Below, piece after piece: positions 19,225-28,621 of a stretch of 64,000 nucleotides of DNA. The first letter of the stretch is position 1; every line of letters starts with the position of its first letter. Position numbers and translations under genes: made by a program. Under the pieces are notes generated by a model. It was given only the letters and a program-made list of their open reading frames with translations. It did not search any database and had not been told where the DNA came from. Source of the DNA: Pseudomonadota bacterium (lineage in GTDB: Bacteria; Pseudomonadota; Gammaproteobacteria; Burkholderiales; Rhodocyclaceae); assembly GCA_018262095.1 (NCBI GenBank), contig JAGTRW010000021.1, positions 1 through 64,000 of the forward strand, read 5' to 3'.

Positions 19225-20279
19225 TGAACGATAAAGTAAAGGTTCTGATCGTCGATGATTCCGCGCTGATCCGCCAGATGCTGAGCGAGATCATCGACCG
19301 CTTCGACGATTTGGAAGTGGTCGGCAGCGCGCCCGACCCCTTGGTCGCGCGCGCGATGATCAGGCAGCTCAATCCCGACGTGCTGACGCTGGACGTCGAA
19401 ATGCCGCGCATGGACGGCCTCGATTTTCTCGAACGATTGATGCGTTTGCGGCCGATGCCGGTCGTGATGATTTCCTCATTGACCGAGCGAGGGTCCGAGA
19501 TATCGCTGCGCGCGCTTGAACTGGGCGCCGTCGATTTCATTGCCAAGCCGCGTTTCGATGCGCAACACGGCTTGGTCGATTACGCCGATCAGGTGGCGGA
19601 AAAAATTCGTATCGCCGCCACTGCGCGAATCAGACGGCCTGAGCCCGCGTCGCCCAACCTGCGGCTGCCGCGGGTCGCTCCCGCGCGTAGCAGCGCGGCT
19701 GCCGACGGGTTGATCGCAATCGGCGCATCGACCGGCGGGACCGAGGCGATTCGCCAGATTCTCGTTTCACTTCCCGCATCTTGCCCGCCGATCCTGATCA
19801 CCCAGCATATGCCGAGCGGGTTCACGCTCTCCTTCGCGCGGCGGCTCGATTCCTTGTGCGCGATCACGGTCAAGGAAGCCGAGCACGGCGAGCCGTTGCT
19901 ACCGGGATGCGCCTACGTCGCGCCGGGCGGCGCGACGCACATGCGCGTGCAGCGCGGGCGCAGCGGCTACCAAATCGCTCTGGACGACAGCCCACCGGTC
20001 AATCGGCACCGACCTTCGGTCGACGTGCTGTTTCGCTCGCTGGCTCAATGCGGAATCGGCAAACGTTTGCTCGGCGTGATCCTGACCGGGATGGGCAAGG
20101 ACGGCGCGCTCGGGATGCTCCAAATGCACGATCAAGGCGTCCATACCATCGCCCAGGATGAAACGACTTGCGTGGTATACGGCATGCCCAGGGAGGCCGT
20201 TGCCGCCGGCGGCGTCGATGAGGTCTTGCCGCTGGCGGCGATTGCCGCGCGGATGGTGAGCTTCGTCAATGCAAAATGA
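19224..20279 (+). CDS. cheB: Chemotaxis methylesterase CheB
   Basis: 351 residues. An N-terminal receiver domain (DDS acidic pair, phospho-Asp 57 in [12 protein letters not shown], Lys in AKPR) is joined by a short linker to the methylesterase domain. That domain has the catalytic Ser in IGASTGG, His in ITQHMPSGF and Asp in GMGKDGA. It removes methyl groups from receptors and, with CheD, deamidates them. It is translationally coupled to cheD. Confidence 0.96.
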   Translation: MNDKVKVLIVDDSALIRQMLSEIIDRFDDLEVVGSAPDPLVARAMIRQLNPDVLTLDVEMPRMDGLDFLERLMRLRPMPVVMISSLTERGSEISLRALELGAVDFIAKPRFDAQHGLVDYADQVAEKIRIAATARIRRPEPASPNLRLPRVAPARSSAAADGLIAIGASTGGTEAIRQILVSLPASCPPILITQHMPSGFTLSFARRLDSLCAITVKEAEHGEPLLPGCAYVAPGGATHMRVQRGRSGYQIALDDSPPVNRHRPSVDVLFRSLAQCGIGKRLLGVILTGMGKDGALGMLQMHDQGVHTIAQDETTCVVYGMPREAVAAGGVDEVLPLAAIAARMVSFVNAK

Positions 20280-20291
20280 AGGCAGTCGACG

Positions 20292-23200
20292 ATGAGTATG
20301 CGTACGCTATCGATAAGAAAATATCTCGGTTTCATCATTTTCCTGATTGCGCTGGTGTTGGCCGTCGGATTTTTTCTGTTCAAGGTATTTTGGTTCGACG
20401 CCCACGTCAAAATCGAAACCGAGCAGCGCCAACTGCAGGTGGCGACGGTCCTGTCGAAGCAGGTCAAGATCTATCTCGATACGCCGGTGATGCAGTTGAA
20501 GAGCGTCGCGCTGCAAAGGAAGAAAGCGGGAGCTAACGGTGCCGTTCTCGATCAGGCGCTCGATGCGCAGGTGCTTGTCTCGGACGTGCTGGAAGTCGCC
20601 TATGTGCTCGACCAGAGCGGCCATGTGCGTGCGCACGGTTTCCCGCAGCGCCGTGGGCAAATGCGAACGAACCTCTATGATGCCAATTTTTCTGCCGATT
20701 CGATGTTCGTTGACGCTCGCACGACAGGGAAATTGGTTTGGTCAAACGTTTTCTTTTCGGAGCTCAACCAGCAACTGACCATCGCCTTTTCGTTTCCGGA
20801 TAAGGAATGGACCTTCATCGGCGAGGTTGGCATCGAAAATCTGATCGCCAATCTCAAGAAAATCGCCGGAAATTCAAATTGCCTCGTTTTGGTCGTCGAT
20901 ATCAACGGACAGGTCATCCTCGATCAGGAGGGGAAGTATTTCGACCGAAAAATCGATCCTTCCAGGATTCCAGAGATGAGTCAGTTTGTCCGCACCAGGC
21001 AGCCTGTTTTCAGTCAATTCGATTTTGACGACGAGGCAATGCAGGGCGTGATGTCGCCGATCGAGGGGACCAACTGGGCGCTGGTCTATGCCGAACCCGT
21101 CAGTGTGGCCAACGCCACTTCACGCTTGATCAGCCGGGCGACGATCGCTTTCTTTCTGGCCTCTTTGCTGGGTGGGGTCGTTCTGGTCGTGGTTCTCTCG
21201 AAGAAGGTCGCCGGCCAGTTCGCGACGCTGGCCGAGCGCGCCGCACGCGTTGCTGCTGGCGAGGACAACGTGATCTGGCCGGACTTTCTGGTGTCGGAGT
21301 TCTCGCTGCTATCGGTCGGTATCCAGCATACCGCCAGCTTGCTCCTTGAGCGAGAGCGGCGCTTGAAGATGATGATCGAGAATCTTCCCGGAGTGATCTA
21401 TCGGGCCAGGAATGACGAGGTGCCCGAGCGCGCGGTCCTGAGCCAGAGTGTCGAGCGGCTGACCGGATACGGCCACGATGAACTGCAGAGCGGAAACATG
21501 ATTGCCTATCAAGCGTTGATCCATCGCGATGATCGCGCCTATGTCGATAGATCCATTCGGCAGTGCATTGAAGAAAAAAAATCATGGCAGTTGACCTATC
21601 GAATTGTCACCAGAGAAGGGGCTGTCAAATGGGTTTGCGACTACGGGTGGATTTATTCTGACCAGTCGAACGGGGTGATCTATCGCGAAGGATTCATTGC
21701 CGACATTACCGAAACGAAGTGCTCAGCAGACGAACTCTCCGAGTATGAAGCGCGTTTGCATACCGTCCTTGGCAACCTGCCGGTGGTCCTCGAAGTCGTC
21801 GACAAAAACGGAATTTATACCTTGTCCGACGGCAAGGGACTTGCCAAGATCGGCCTGGTGCCGGGGCAACTGGTCGGACAATCGCTGCATGAGCGTTTTT
21901 CCAAGGTGCCCGAGATCCGTGCCGACGTTTTGCGCTGCCTGGCTGGAGAAAGCATTCATAACCAGATGCGCGTCTTCGACAACTGGTACGAAATGATCTG
22001 CGAGCCTGTCATCGAAGCCGATGGTCAGATATCCGGCGCGATGATCTTCAGTATCGATGTCTCGCTGCGCAAAAATGCCGAGGACAAATTGCTGCGCATG
22101 TCATCGCTGCTCAAGGGAACACAGTCGCTGGCCAAGGTCGGCGGCTGGGAGCTGGATGTGTTGAATAGCGAAATGTACTGGTCTGACGAGATGTTCAGCA
22201 TTTATGAAGTCTCGCCAGAAGACTATGTCCCTTCGATCGAAAACAATCTGCTGTTTTTCGTTCCGGAATCGCGTGACAGATTTGCCTCGGCGATTCAGAA
22301 AGCAATTGATACCGGTCAGAACTACGATTTGTCGCTTGCCATGATGACCGGCAAAGGGAATACGCGCATGGTGCGCGCGACCTGTGAGACGATCAAGACA
22401 GACGGCAAGACCGTCAGGATTTTCGGTGCGTTGCAGGATATTTCGGCATACAAGCGGATCGAAAACGAATTGCTCGCGCACAAGCTGCATCTTGAAGAAA
22501 CGGTCGATCAGCGCACACATGAACTGGTGCAGGCGCGTGACGTGGCAGAACACGCGACACAGGCCAAGAGTGTGTTTCTGGCCAATACCAGCCATGAAAT
22601 TCGTACCCCGATCAATGCCGTCATCGGCCTGACACGACTCGCGCTGAAAGCGGAGTCATCGCCCAAGCTCAGGAGCTATCTCGAAAAGATCCATGTTTCG
22701 GCAGGCCTGCTGCTCGATCTGATCAACGATATTCTCGATTTTTCAAAGATCGAAGCGGGGCGGCTGGATCTGGTCCAGGTCGAGTTCAATCTGGCCGACG
22801 TGCTCGAGAAGATCTCTACCGTCATCGCGCAGCGTGCCGGTGAAAAGAACATCGACTTCTTGCTCGACATCGCGCCGCAAGTCAATCAGGTTCTGGTCGG
22901 TGACCCGATGCGACTCAGTCAGGTGCTGATCAATCTGTGCGGCAATGCCGTCAAGTTTACCGAGCGTGGCGAAATCGTGCTCTCGGTGGCGCAGCAGTCC
23001 GGCGAGGTCGCCGGACAGATCAGCCTTCAATTTACGGTAAAGGACAGTGGGATCGGCCTGTCGCCCGAAGATATCGAACGCTTGTTCCAGCCGTTCAACC
23101 AAGTCGATAGCTCAAATACCCGGCGCTATGGCGGGACTGGGCTCGGGCTGGCGATTAGCCGTCTGTTGGTTGAAATGATGGGCGGCAAGGTGTGGGCCGA

Positions 23201-24752
23201 AAGTGAGCCGGGTCGCGGCAGTACGTTCAAGTTTACGGCGAGTTTTGGCGTGGCGGCTGTTCAGCGGCCAGCGCCGGACTACGCGTCGTCCATGCCGCCG
23301 GGTTTGAAGGCGCTGGTGGTCGAGCAAAGCGCTTGTGCACGCGCCATCCATGCGACGCTGCTCGCTTCGCTGGGCTGCGAGACACTGACCGTGGCCAGTC
23401 TGGACGAGGCGCAAGCCAGTTTGCAGCAGGGCGCTTTTGATCTCGTTCTGCTCGACGCGAGACTGTTCGACGCCGACCAGCAAACGGTTCTCGCCTTCAG
23501 GACGGCGGCGCATCCGCTACGGGTCGTCGTCATGGTTGCCGATGTGTCTGATGAGCAGTCGCAAAAGGCGCTGGCTTCGGTCGACGCCTGGGTCAGCAAG
23601 CCGGTGATGGTGGCGCCGCTCTATCTGGCGATCATGACCGCTTTTGGCCAGGTTCTGCGCGTCGCACTGCCGCCGTCCGGCGCAGCGGTGCGGGTTGAGC
23701 AGGCGCGCGCCAAGCTGTCGGGCAGCCAGGTGCTGCTCGCTGAAGACAACGAGTTCAATCAGCTCGTCGCCTGCGAGCTGCTGGCCGACGTAGGCATCAA
23801 GACAACGCTTGCCGGCAACGGCCAGCAGGCTGTTGAGTTGGCGCTGGCCGGGGATTTTGATCTGGTGCTGATGGACATTCAGATGCCGCTCATGGATGGT
23901 TTCGGTGCTACTCGACGCTTGCGCGATGAAGCCCGTTTGGCGGATTTGCCAATCATCGCCATGACGGCGCATGCGATGGTTGCCGAGCACGACAAGTGCC
24001 TGAGCGCCGGCATGAATGACTTCCTGAGCAAGCCGGTCGACCCGGACCAGTTGTACGCGGCCTTGATGCGCTGGATCAAACATTCTGATCGCTCGCCCGC
24101 GACGCTTGCCGTAGCCGATTCGTCGGCGCCCGCGAGCGACGCGCTGCCGGCCGAGATCGCCGGAATCTCGCTGCGCGACGGCTTGCGCTTTTGCGGTGGC
24201 AAGACCGGTTTTTACCTCAAGATGCTGCAGCAGTTTCGGCAGAGCAAAGCGGATTTGGCCGAAGAAATCCGGGCGTGCATCAACGCTGGCGATCTGGACG
24301 CGGCGCGTCGCATCACCCACACCAACAAGTCGATTGCCGCGCACATCGGTGCGGGGCAACTGGCCGATGCGGCCAGGGCTCTGGAGAAGTCGCTGCAAGA
24401 CACCGACGGCGCTGCGATCGCCAGCGCGCTGGCCGAGTTCACGCGCTGCCTGAGTATCGTGATCGAGGGCTTGCAGCAGGCGCTTGCGGCGCTCCCGGCG
24501 CGCGCGCCAGCGGCGGCTGGCGAGGCGATCGGTGACCTGTCGCCGCTGCTGCAGCAGTTGTCCGGCTTGCTGCAGCGCGACCTTGGCAAGGCTCTGCGGC
24601 TGGAAAGAAAAATCCGGCCAGCGCTCGAGTCCGGCCCGCTGGCAAACGATTACGCCGCGTTCAGGCACCATCTCGAGGTGTTTGATACCCATGCTGCAGC
24701 CGAGTCGCTGAGCCGGTTGATCGACGCGTATCGTGAAAAACAAGGAGTTTAA
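20292..24752 (+). CDS. Giant membrane hybrid sensor histidine kinase (sensor-PAS-kinase-REC-REC-HPt)
   Basis: 1486 residues. TM1 is at about 12-30, followed by a Cache-like extracytoplasmic sensor, TM2 near 278-300, a HAMP-like region and several PAS/PAC modules from about 350 to 730. The HisKA domain has H768 in SHEIRTPINAVIG. The HATPase has N box LINLCGNAVKF, KDSGIGL and RYGGTGLGLAIS. A first receiver looks degenerate (VVEQS where the acidic pair should be). A canonical second receiver (AEDNEFNQ; Asp about 1195 in LVLMDIQMPLMDG) is followed by an HPt domain (His about 1343 in THTNKSIAAHIGA). The design is a BarA/ArcB-like phosphorelay. It starts 12 bases after cheB and its stop overlaps the next gene, so it is probably part of the same signalling operon. 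Confidence 0.93.
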   Translation: MSMRTLSIRKYLGFIIFLIALVLAVGFFLFKVFWFDAHVKIETEQRQLQVATVLSKQVKIYLDTPVMQLKSVALQRKKAGANGAVLDQALDAQVLVSDVLEVAYVLDQSGHVRAHGFPQRRGQMRTNLYDANFSADSMFVDARTTGKLVWSNVFFSELNQQLTIAFSFPDKEWTFIGEVGIENLIANLKKIAGNSNCLVLVVDINGQVILDQEGKYFDRKIDPSRIPEMSQFVRTRQPVFSQFDFDDEAMQGVMSPIEGTNWALVYAEPVSVANATSRLISRATIAFFLASLLGGVVLVVVLSKKVAGQFATLAERAARVAAGEDNVIWPDFLVSEFSLLSVGIQHTASLLLERERRLKMMIENLPGVIYRARNDEVPERAVLSQSVERLTGYGHDELQSGNMIAYQALIHRDDRAYVDRSIRQCIEEKKSWQLTYRIVTREGAVKWVCDYGWIYSDQSNGVIYREGFIADITETKCSADELSEYEARLHTVLGNLPVVLEVVDKNGIYTLSDGKGLAKIGLVPGQLVGQSLHERFSKVPEIRADVLRCLAGESIHNQMRVFDNWYEMICEPVIEADGQISGAMIFSIDVSLRKNAEDKLLRMSSLLKGTQSLAKVGGWELDVLNSEMYWSDEMFSIYEVSPEDYVPSIENNLLFFVPESRDRFASAIQKAIDTGQNYDLSLAMMTGKGNTRMVRATCETIKTDGKTVRIFGALQDISAYKRIENELLAHKLHLEETVDQRTHELVQARDVAEHATQAKSVFLANTSHEIRTPINAVIGLTRLALKAESSPKLRSYLEKIHVSAGLLLDLINDILDFSKIEAGRLDLVQVEFNLADVLEKISTVIAQRAGEKNIDFLLDIAPQVNQVLVGDPMRLSQVLINLCGNAVKFTERGEIVLSVAQQSGEVAGQISLQFTVKDSGIGLSPEDIERLFQPFNQVDSSNTRRYGGTGLGLAISRLLVEMMGGKVWAESEPGRGSTFKFTASFGVAAVQRPAPDYASSMPPGLKALVVEQSACARAIHATLLASLGCETLTVASLDEAQASLQQGAFDLVLLDARLFDADQQTVLAFRTAAHPLRVVVMVADVSDEQSQKALASVDAWVSKPVMVAPLYLAIMTAFGQVLRVALPPSGAAVRVEQARAKLSGSQVLLAEDNEFNQLVACELLADVGIKTTLAGNGQQAVELALAGDFDLVLMDIQMPLMDGFGATRRLRDEARLADLPIIAMTAHAMVAEHDKCLSAGMNDFLSKPVDPDQLYAALMRWIKHSDRSPATLAVADSSAPASDALPAEIAGISLRDGLRFCGGKTGFYLKMLQQFRQSKADLAEEIRACINAGDLDAARRITHTNKSIAAHIGAGQLADAARALEKSLQDTDGAAIASALAEFTRCLSIVIEGLQQALAALPARAPAAAGEAIGDLSPLLQQLSGLLQRDLGKALRLERKIRPALESGPLANDYAAFRHHLEVFDTHAAAESLSRLIDAYREKQGV

Positions 24753-25837
24753 TGAATAGCGAGCAGCAACGACCGACGATCCTGATCGTGGATGACTCTC
24801 CCGAGTACGCGATGATCCTGATCGAAACCCTGTGCGACGAATTCGCCACCTTGATTGCCACCGGCGGCGAGCGTGCGCTGGCGCTGGCCGGCGCCGAGCC
24901 AGCGCCCGATCTCATCCTGCTCGACGTCATGATGCCCGGCATGAGCGGCTACGAGGTCTGCGCCAGGCTCAAGGACGACGCGCGTACCGTGCATATTCCG
25001 GTGATCTTCATGAGCGCGCTCGATGCCGAGGAGGACGAGCAGCGCGGCCTCGATCTGGGGGCCGTCGATTACATCACCAAGCCGTTTCGTCCGGCGCTGG
25101 TCAAGACCCGCATCAGCAACCAGCTCGATCTGAAACGTCACCGCGATCAACTCGAGGAGATGGTGCAGGAGCGAACGCGCGAGGTGATGCTGACCCAGGA
25201 TGCAGCGATTTACGGTCTCGGCATGCTGGCCGAGTTCCGCGACACCGAAACCGGTGCGCATATCCGCCGCACGCAGTCGTATGTCGGTCTGCTGGCGCGC
25301 CACTTGAAGGGGAAACCGCGCTTTGCCGGATTCTTTGACGAAAACACCATCAATATGTTGAAAAAATCAGCGCCGCTTCACGATATCGGCAAAGTGGGGA
25401 TCGTCGATCGCATTCTGCACAAGCCAGGCCCGCTGACGGCTAGCGAGTTCAATGAAATCAAACAGCATACGCAGTTTGGTCGCAGCGTCGTCGATCGCAT
25501 CGAAGCGGCGATGCACGACCGCTCGGCATCAGCCTTCCTGCGTTTTGCCAAGGAAGTGACCTATACGCACCACGAACGCTGGGATGGCACCGGCTATCAC
25601 GGCCTGGCGCGCGAACAAATCCCGGTTTCCGGCCGGCTGATGGCGTTGGCCGACATCTACGACGCGTTGACCAGTCGGCGCGCCTACAAGCCGGCGTTTG
25701 CGCATGAAGAGGCCCTGCGGATCATCAGCGAGGGGGATGGCCGGACCCGGCCGGAACATTTCGATCCGGACGTGCTGCAGGCGTTTCTGGAGATCAACGA
25801 GCAATTCAAATCGATATCGATCCAGTTAAGGGATTGA
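24752..25837 (+). CDS. Response regulator with HD-GYP domain (probable cyclic-di-GMP phosphodiesterase)
   Basis: 361 residues. The receiver domain (IVDDS, phospho-Asp in LILLDVMMPGMSG, Lys in TKPFRP) is followed by a coiled linker and an HD-GYP domain from about 155. The metal-binding pair is in HDIGKVGI, the second histidine pair in YTHHERWDGTGYHG, and DIYDALTS closes the domain. The signature reads GYH where GYP is usual, while the metal-binding histidines and aspartates remain. The gene overlaps the stop of the hybrid kinase, which is its likely phosphodonor, so signal output is probably lowered cyclic-di-GMP. Confidence 0.9.
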   Translation: MNSEQQRPTILIVDDSPEYAMILIETLCDEFATLIATGGERALALAGAEPAPDLILLDVMMPGMSGYEVCARLKDDARTVHIPVIFMSALDAEEDEQRGLDLGAVDYITKPFRPALVKTRISNQLDLKRHRDQLEEMVQERTREVMLTQDAAIYGLGMLAEFRDTETGAHIRRTQSYVGLLARHLKGKPRFAGFFDENTINMLKKSAPLHDIGKVGIVDRILHKPGPLTASEFNEIKQHTQFGRSVVDRIEAAMHDRSASAFLRFAKEVTYTHHERWDGTGYHGLAREQIPVSGRLMALADIYDALTSRRAYKPAFAHEEALRIISEGDGRTRPEHFDPDVLQAFLEINEQFKSISIQLRD

Positions 25838-25839
25838 GC

Positions 25840-27012
25840 ATGCATAGAGAGGGGTATATGGATTTCGAGCTAGAGGCTGATACGGTTGAAGACCAACCCA
25901 GGGTTTTGCTGATTGACGACGATCAGTTTATCCACGAGCTGGTCGGCGAGGCGCTCGACGAATGCTGCAGCGTGATTTCGGTCGAGACTGGCGAGGATGC
26001 CTTGATGGCGAGCCGCGTGTGGAAGCCCGACTTGATCATCGTCGATGTCGAGATGCCCGGTGTGGGGGGCTACGAAACCTGCCGTCGATTCAAGTCGATC
26101 GATGAGACCGCGGGAACGCCGGTCATCTTCCTGTCCGGTCACGACCAGATCGAGGACCGTCTCAAGGGCTATGAAGCGGGCGGCGACGATTACCTGACCA
26201 AGCCGTTCGATCCCCAGGAACTCAAGGCCAAGGTACTGCATTTGCTGGCCCGGTCCGCCCAGCGCGGCGAGCTCAAATCGATGGCGGATTTTGCCACCAG
26301 TACCGCCATGACCGCGATGACCAGCATGGGTGAGATGGGCGTGCTGCTCGAAGCGCTCAAGAATTTCAATGCCAGCACCGACTATCAGAGCCTCGCCGAA
26401 GCCGTCGTCGCCGGCTTGTCGATGTACGACCTGCAAGGCGTGGCACAGATCCGCACCCCCGAGGGAAAGCTGAGCAAGACAGCGACAGGCGAGGCGTCGC
26501 CGCTCGAAGAGTCGGTGATCGATCACCTGGCGACGATGGAGCGCATCATGCAGTTCCAGAACCGCATGTCGATCAGTTATGAACACGTCAGCTTGCTGAT
26601 CAAGAACATGCCCGTCGACGATGAAGACCGTTGCGGCAGGCTTCGCGATCATCTGGCGATGCTCGCCGAGGGCGCCGACGTCCGTTTGCGCGGGCTGATG
26701 TCGACGCGCGAGTCAAGCCGGCGAGGCGAGGTGATCGAACATGTTCTGGCGCGGATCAGCGACGCGTTGCGCGCGATTGACCACGATCAACGTCAATGCC
26801 GAATCAAGACCAGCCTGGCGCTGGACGAGGCGTTGCGCAGCTTCGACCGCGCGTTGCTCGGCGTGGCGCTGTCCGACGAGCAGGACGCCTATCTCTCGGC
26901 GACGATCAAACGGGGAATGGACAGCATCATCGACAGCCAGTCGAATGAAATCGATATCCAGGATCGACTGACGGGCATGGTCACTGAGCTGCAATCGGCG
27001 ATGGAAATATGA
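25840..27012 (+). CDS. Response regulator with uncharacterised helical C-terminal region
   Basis: About 390 residues. The N-terminal receiver domain is complete (LIDDDQF, phospho-Asp in LIIVDVEMPGVGG, Lys in TKPFDPQ). The remaining ~250 residues resemble no output domain that I recognise. They include a Met/Thr/Ala-rich stretch and several long amphipathic helices, ending in LTGMVTELQSAMEI. Either ATG 25840 (AAGGGA upstream) or ATG 25858 (AGAGAGGGG upstream) may be the true start. It follows the HD-GYP gene directly and precedes a terminator, so it is the last gene of the chemosensory operon. Confidence 0.85.
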   Translation: MHREGYMDFELEADTVEDQPRVLLIDDDQFIHELVGEALDECCSVISVETGEDALMASRVWKPDLIIVDVEMPGVGGYETCRRFKSIDETAGTPVIFLSGHDQIEDRLKGYEAGGDDYLTKPFDPQELKAKVLHLLARSAQRGELKSMADFATSTAMTAMTSMGEMGVLLEALKNFNASTDYQSLAEAVVAGLSMYDLQGVAQIRTPEGKLSKTATGEASPLEESVIDHLATMERIMQFQNRMSISYEHVSLLIKNMPVDDEDRCGRLRDHLAMLAEGADVRLRGLMSTRESSRRGEVIEHVLARISDALRAIDHDQRQCRIKTSLALDEALRSFDRALLGVALSDEQDAYLSATIKRGMDSIIDSQSNEIDIQDRLTGMVTELQSAMEI

Positions 27013-27043
27013 GCCGAGCCTGATCGCCGTTTTCGGCTTTTTT
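27012..27043 (+). terminator. Rho-independent terminator after the chemosensory operon
   Basis: AGCCGA (27012-27017) pairs with TCGGCT (27033-27038) and is followed by a run of six T. The stem is short (6 bp) with a 15-base loop, but the position directly after the operon stop supports it. Confidence 0.6.
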
Positions 27044-27114
27044 CCGTCGAGGGTTGCGCAACTGGCGGTGCTAGAATGGGCGTCGGGCGCGCTAACTAAC
27101 GGTAGAGACGGCTT

Positions 27115-28617
27115 ATGGTTTATGAACAGATCGCGGCGGTTGATCTTGGCTCGAACAGTTTCCGTCTGCAGGTCGGGCGCGTCGTCGATGACCAGATCTA
27201 TCCGCTCGATACGCTCAAGGAATCGGTGCGTCTGGCATCCGGGCTGACGCCGGAGAAAATTCTCGATGAGCCCGCGCAGCAACGCGCGCTTGAGGCTTTG
27301 CGCCGCTTCGGCGAGCGGCTGCGCGGTTTCCAGCCGGACGCGGTGCGCGTGGTGGCGACCAATACGCTGCGCGTTGCCAAGAATGCGCAGCAGTTCATCC
27401 GGCTCGCCGAAGCGGCGCTCGGCTTCCCGATCGAAGTGATCGGTGGTCGCGAAGAGGCGCGCCTGATCTATATCGGCGTGGTGCACGCGCTACCGTCGGT
27501 AAACCACCAGCGGCTGGTCGTCGATATCGGCGGCGGCTCGACCGAGTTCATCATCGGCACCAGGCTCGATCCGATGGTCCTCGAATCGCTGTTCATGGGC
27601 TGCGTGAGCTATACGCTGCGCTTCTTTCCCGGCGGCAAAGTCGACCGCAAGCGTTTCGCCGACGCGCAACTGTCGGCGGCGCGCGAGATTCAGACGATCG
27701 CCCAGGATTACCGGCGCGCCGGCTGGAGCGAGGCCGTCGCCTCATCGGGGACGGCACGCGCGATTGCCGACGTGCTCGAAAGCAACGGCCTGAATCCCGA
27801 CGCCCAGATCGGCATTACCCGCGCCGGGCTGGACCGGTTGCGGACGCTGTTGATTCGCGCCGGATCGGCCGAGGATCTCAAGCTCTCGAATCTGCCGACC
27901 GATCGTCTGCCGGTGTTCGCCGGCGGCATCGCGATCATGTCGGCGGTCTTCGAAGAGCTGGGAATCGAGCGCATGACCTACGCCGAAGGCGCCTTGCGCC
28001 TCGGTGTGCTCTACGACCTGCTCGGACGCTTTCATCATCAGGACATGCGCGACGCCACCGTGGCGCAGTTTCGGCGGCGCTATCAGGTCGATCGGCGTCA
28101 GGCCGAGCGCGTCGAGCAAACGGCGCTGGCGCTGCTCGGCCAGTTGATCCGCATCGATTCGCCCGAACACGAAGGCGAGGTACGCTATCTGCGCTGGGCC
28201 GCGGCCTTGCACGAAATCGGCATATCGATCGCGCACGGCGGCTTTCACAAGCACGGCGCCTACATCGTGAGCTACGCCGACATGCCGGGATTTTCGAAAC
28301 AGGATCAGGAGCGGCTGGCGCTGTTGATCCTCGGACAACGCGGCAAGCTCGAAAAGCTGCCGCCGACGCCGGCGGCAGACGCCCGCTGGCGGCTCATCTT
28401 CTGCCTGCGCACGGCGGTGCTGCTGCATCGTTCGCGCGACGACGAGCCCCTGCCGCGGGTCTTGGTCAAACCCACGAGCAGCGGTTTTGCGCTCGAGCTT
28501 CCCGCCGACTGGCTGCTCGCCAACCCGCTCTCCGCCGCCACGCTGGCTGCTGAAGCCCAGCTCTGGCAGCGCGTCGGCGCCTCCTTGCGGGTCAAGCGCC
28601 GGACCGCGCTGGGCTAG
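27115..28617 (+). CDS. ppx: Exopolyphosphatase (Ppx/GppA family)
   Basis: 500 residues, the usual Ppx size. It removes terminal phosphates from polyphosphate. The actin-like ATPase-fold domain starts at AAVDLGSNSFRLQVG (phosphate 1 motif). The second phosphate motif VDIGGGSTEFIIG is at about 138-150, and EGALRLGVLYDLLG precedes the HD-like C-terminal domain (AALHEIGISIAHGGFHKH), as in long Ppx enzymes. Guanosine pentaphosphatase activity cannot be excluded. Four bases separate it from the Mla permease gene, which suggests a shared transcript. Confidence 0.93.
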   Translation: MVYEQIAAVDLGSNSFRLQVGRVVDDQIYPLDTLKESVRLASGLTPEKILDEPAQQRALEALRRFGERLRGFQPDAVRVVATNTLRVAKNAQQFIRLAEAALGFPIEVIGGREEARLIYIGVVHALPSVNHQRLVVDIGGGSTEFIIGTRLDPMVLESLFMGCVSYTLRFFPGGKVDRKRFADAQLSAAREIQTIAQDYRRAGWSEAVASSGTARAIADVLESNGLNPDAQIGITRAGLDRLRTLLIRAGSAEDLKLSNLPTDRLPVFAGGIAIMSAVFEELGIERMTYAEGALRLGVLYDLLGRFHHQDMRDATVAQFRRRYQVDRRQAERVEQTALALLGQLIRIDSPEHEGEVRYLRWAAALHEIGISIAHGGFHKHGAYIVSYADMPGFSKQDQERLALLILGQRGKLEKLPPTPAADARWRLIFCLRTAVLLHRSRDDEPLPRVLVKPTSSGFALELPADWLLANPLSAATLAAEAQLWQRVGASLRVKRRTALG

Positions 28618-28621
28618 CCGC

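Noticed and set aside
23517-24743. A 408-codon minus-strand frame
   Set aside because: It is antisense to the receiver and HPt region of the hybrid kinase and has no recognisable domain.
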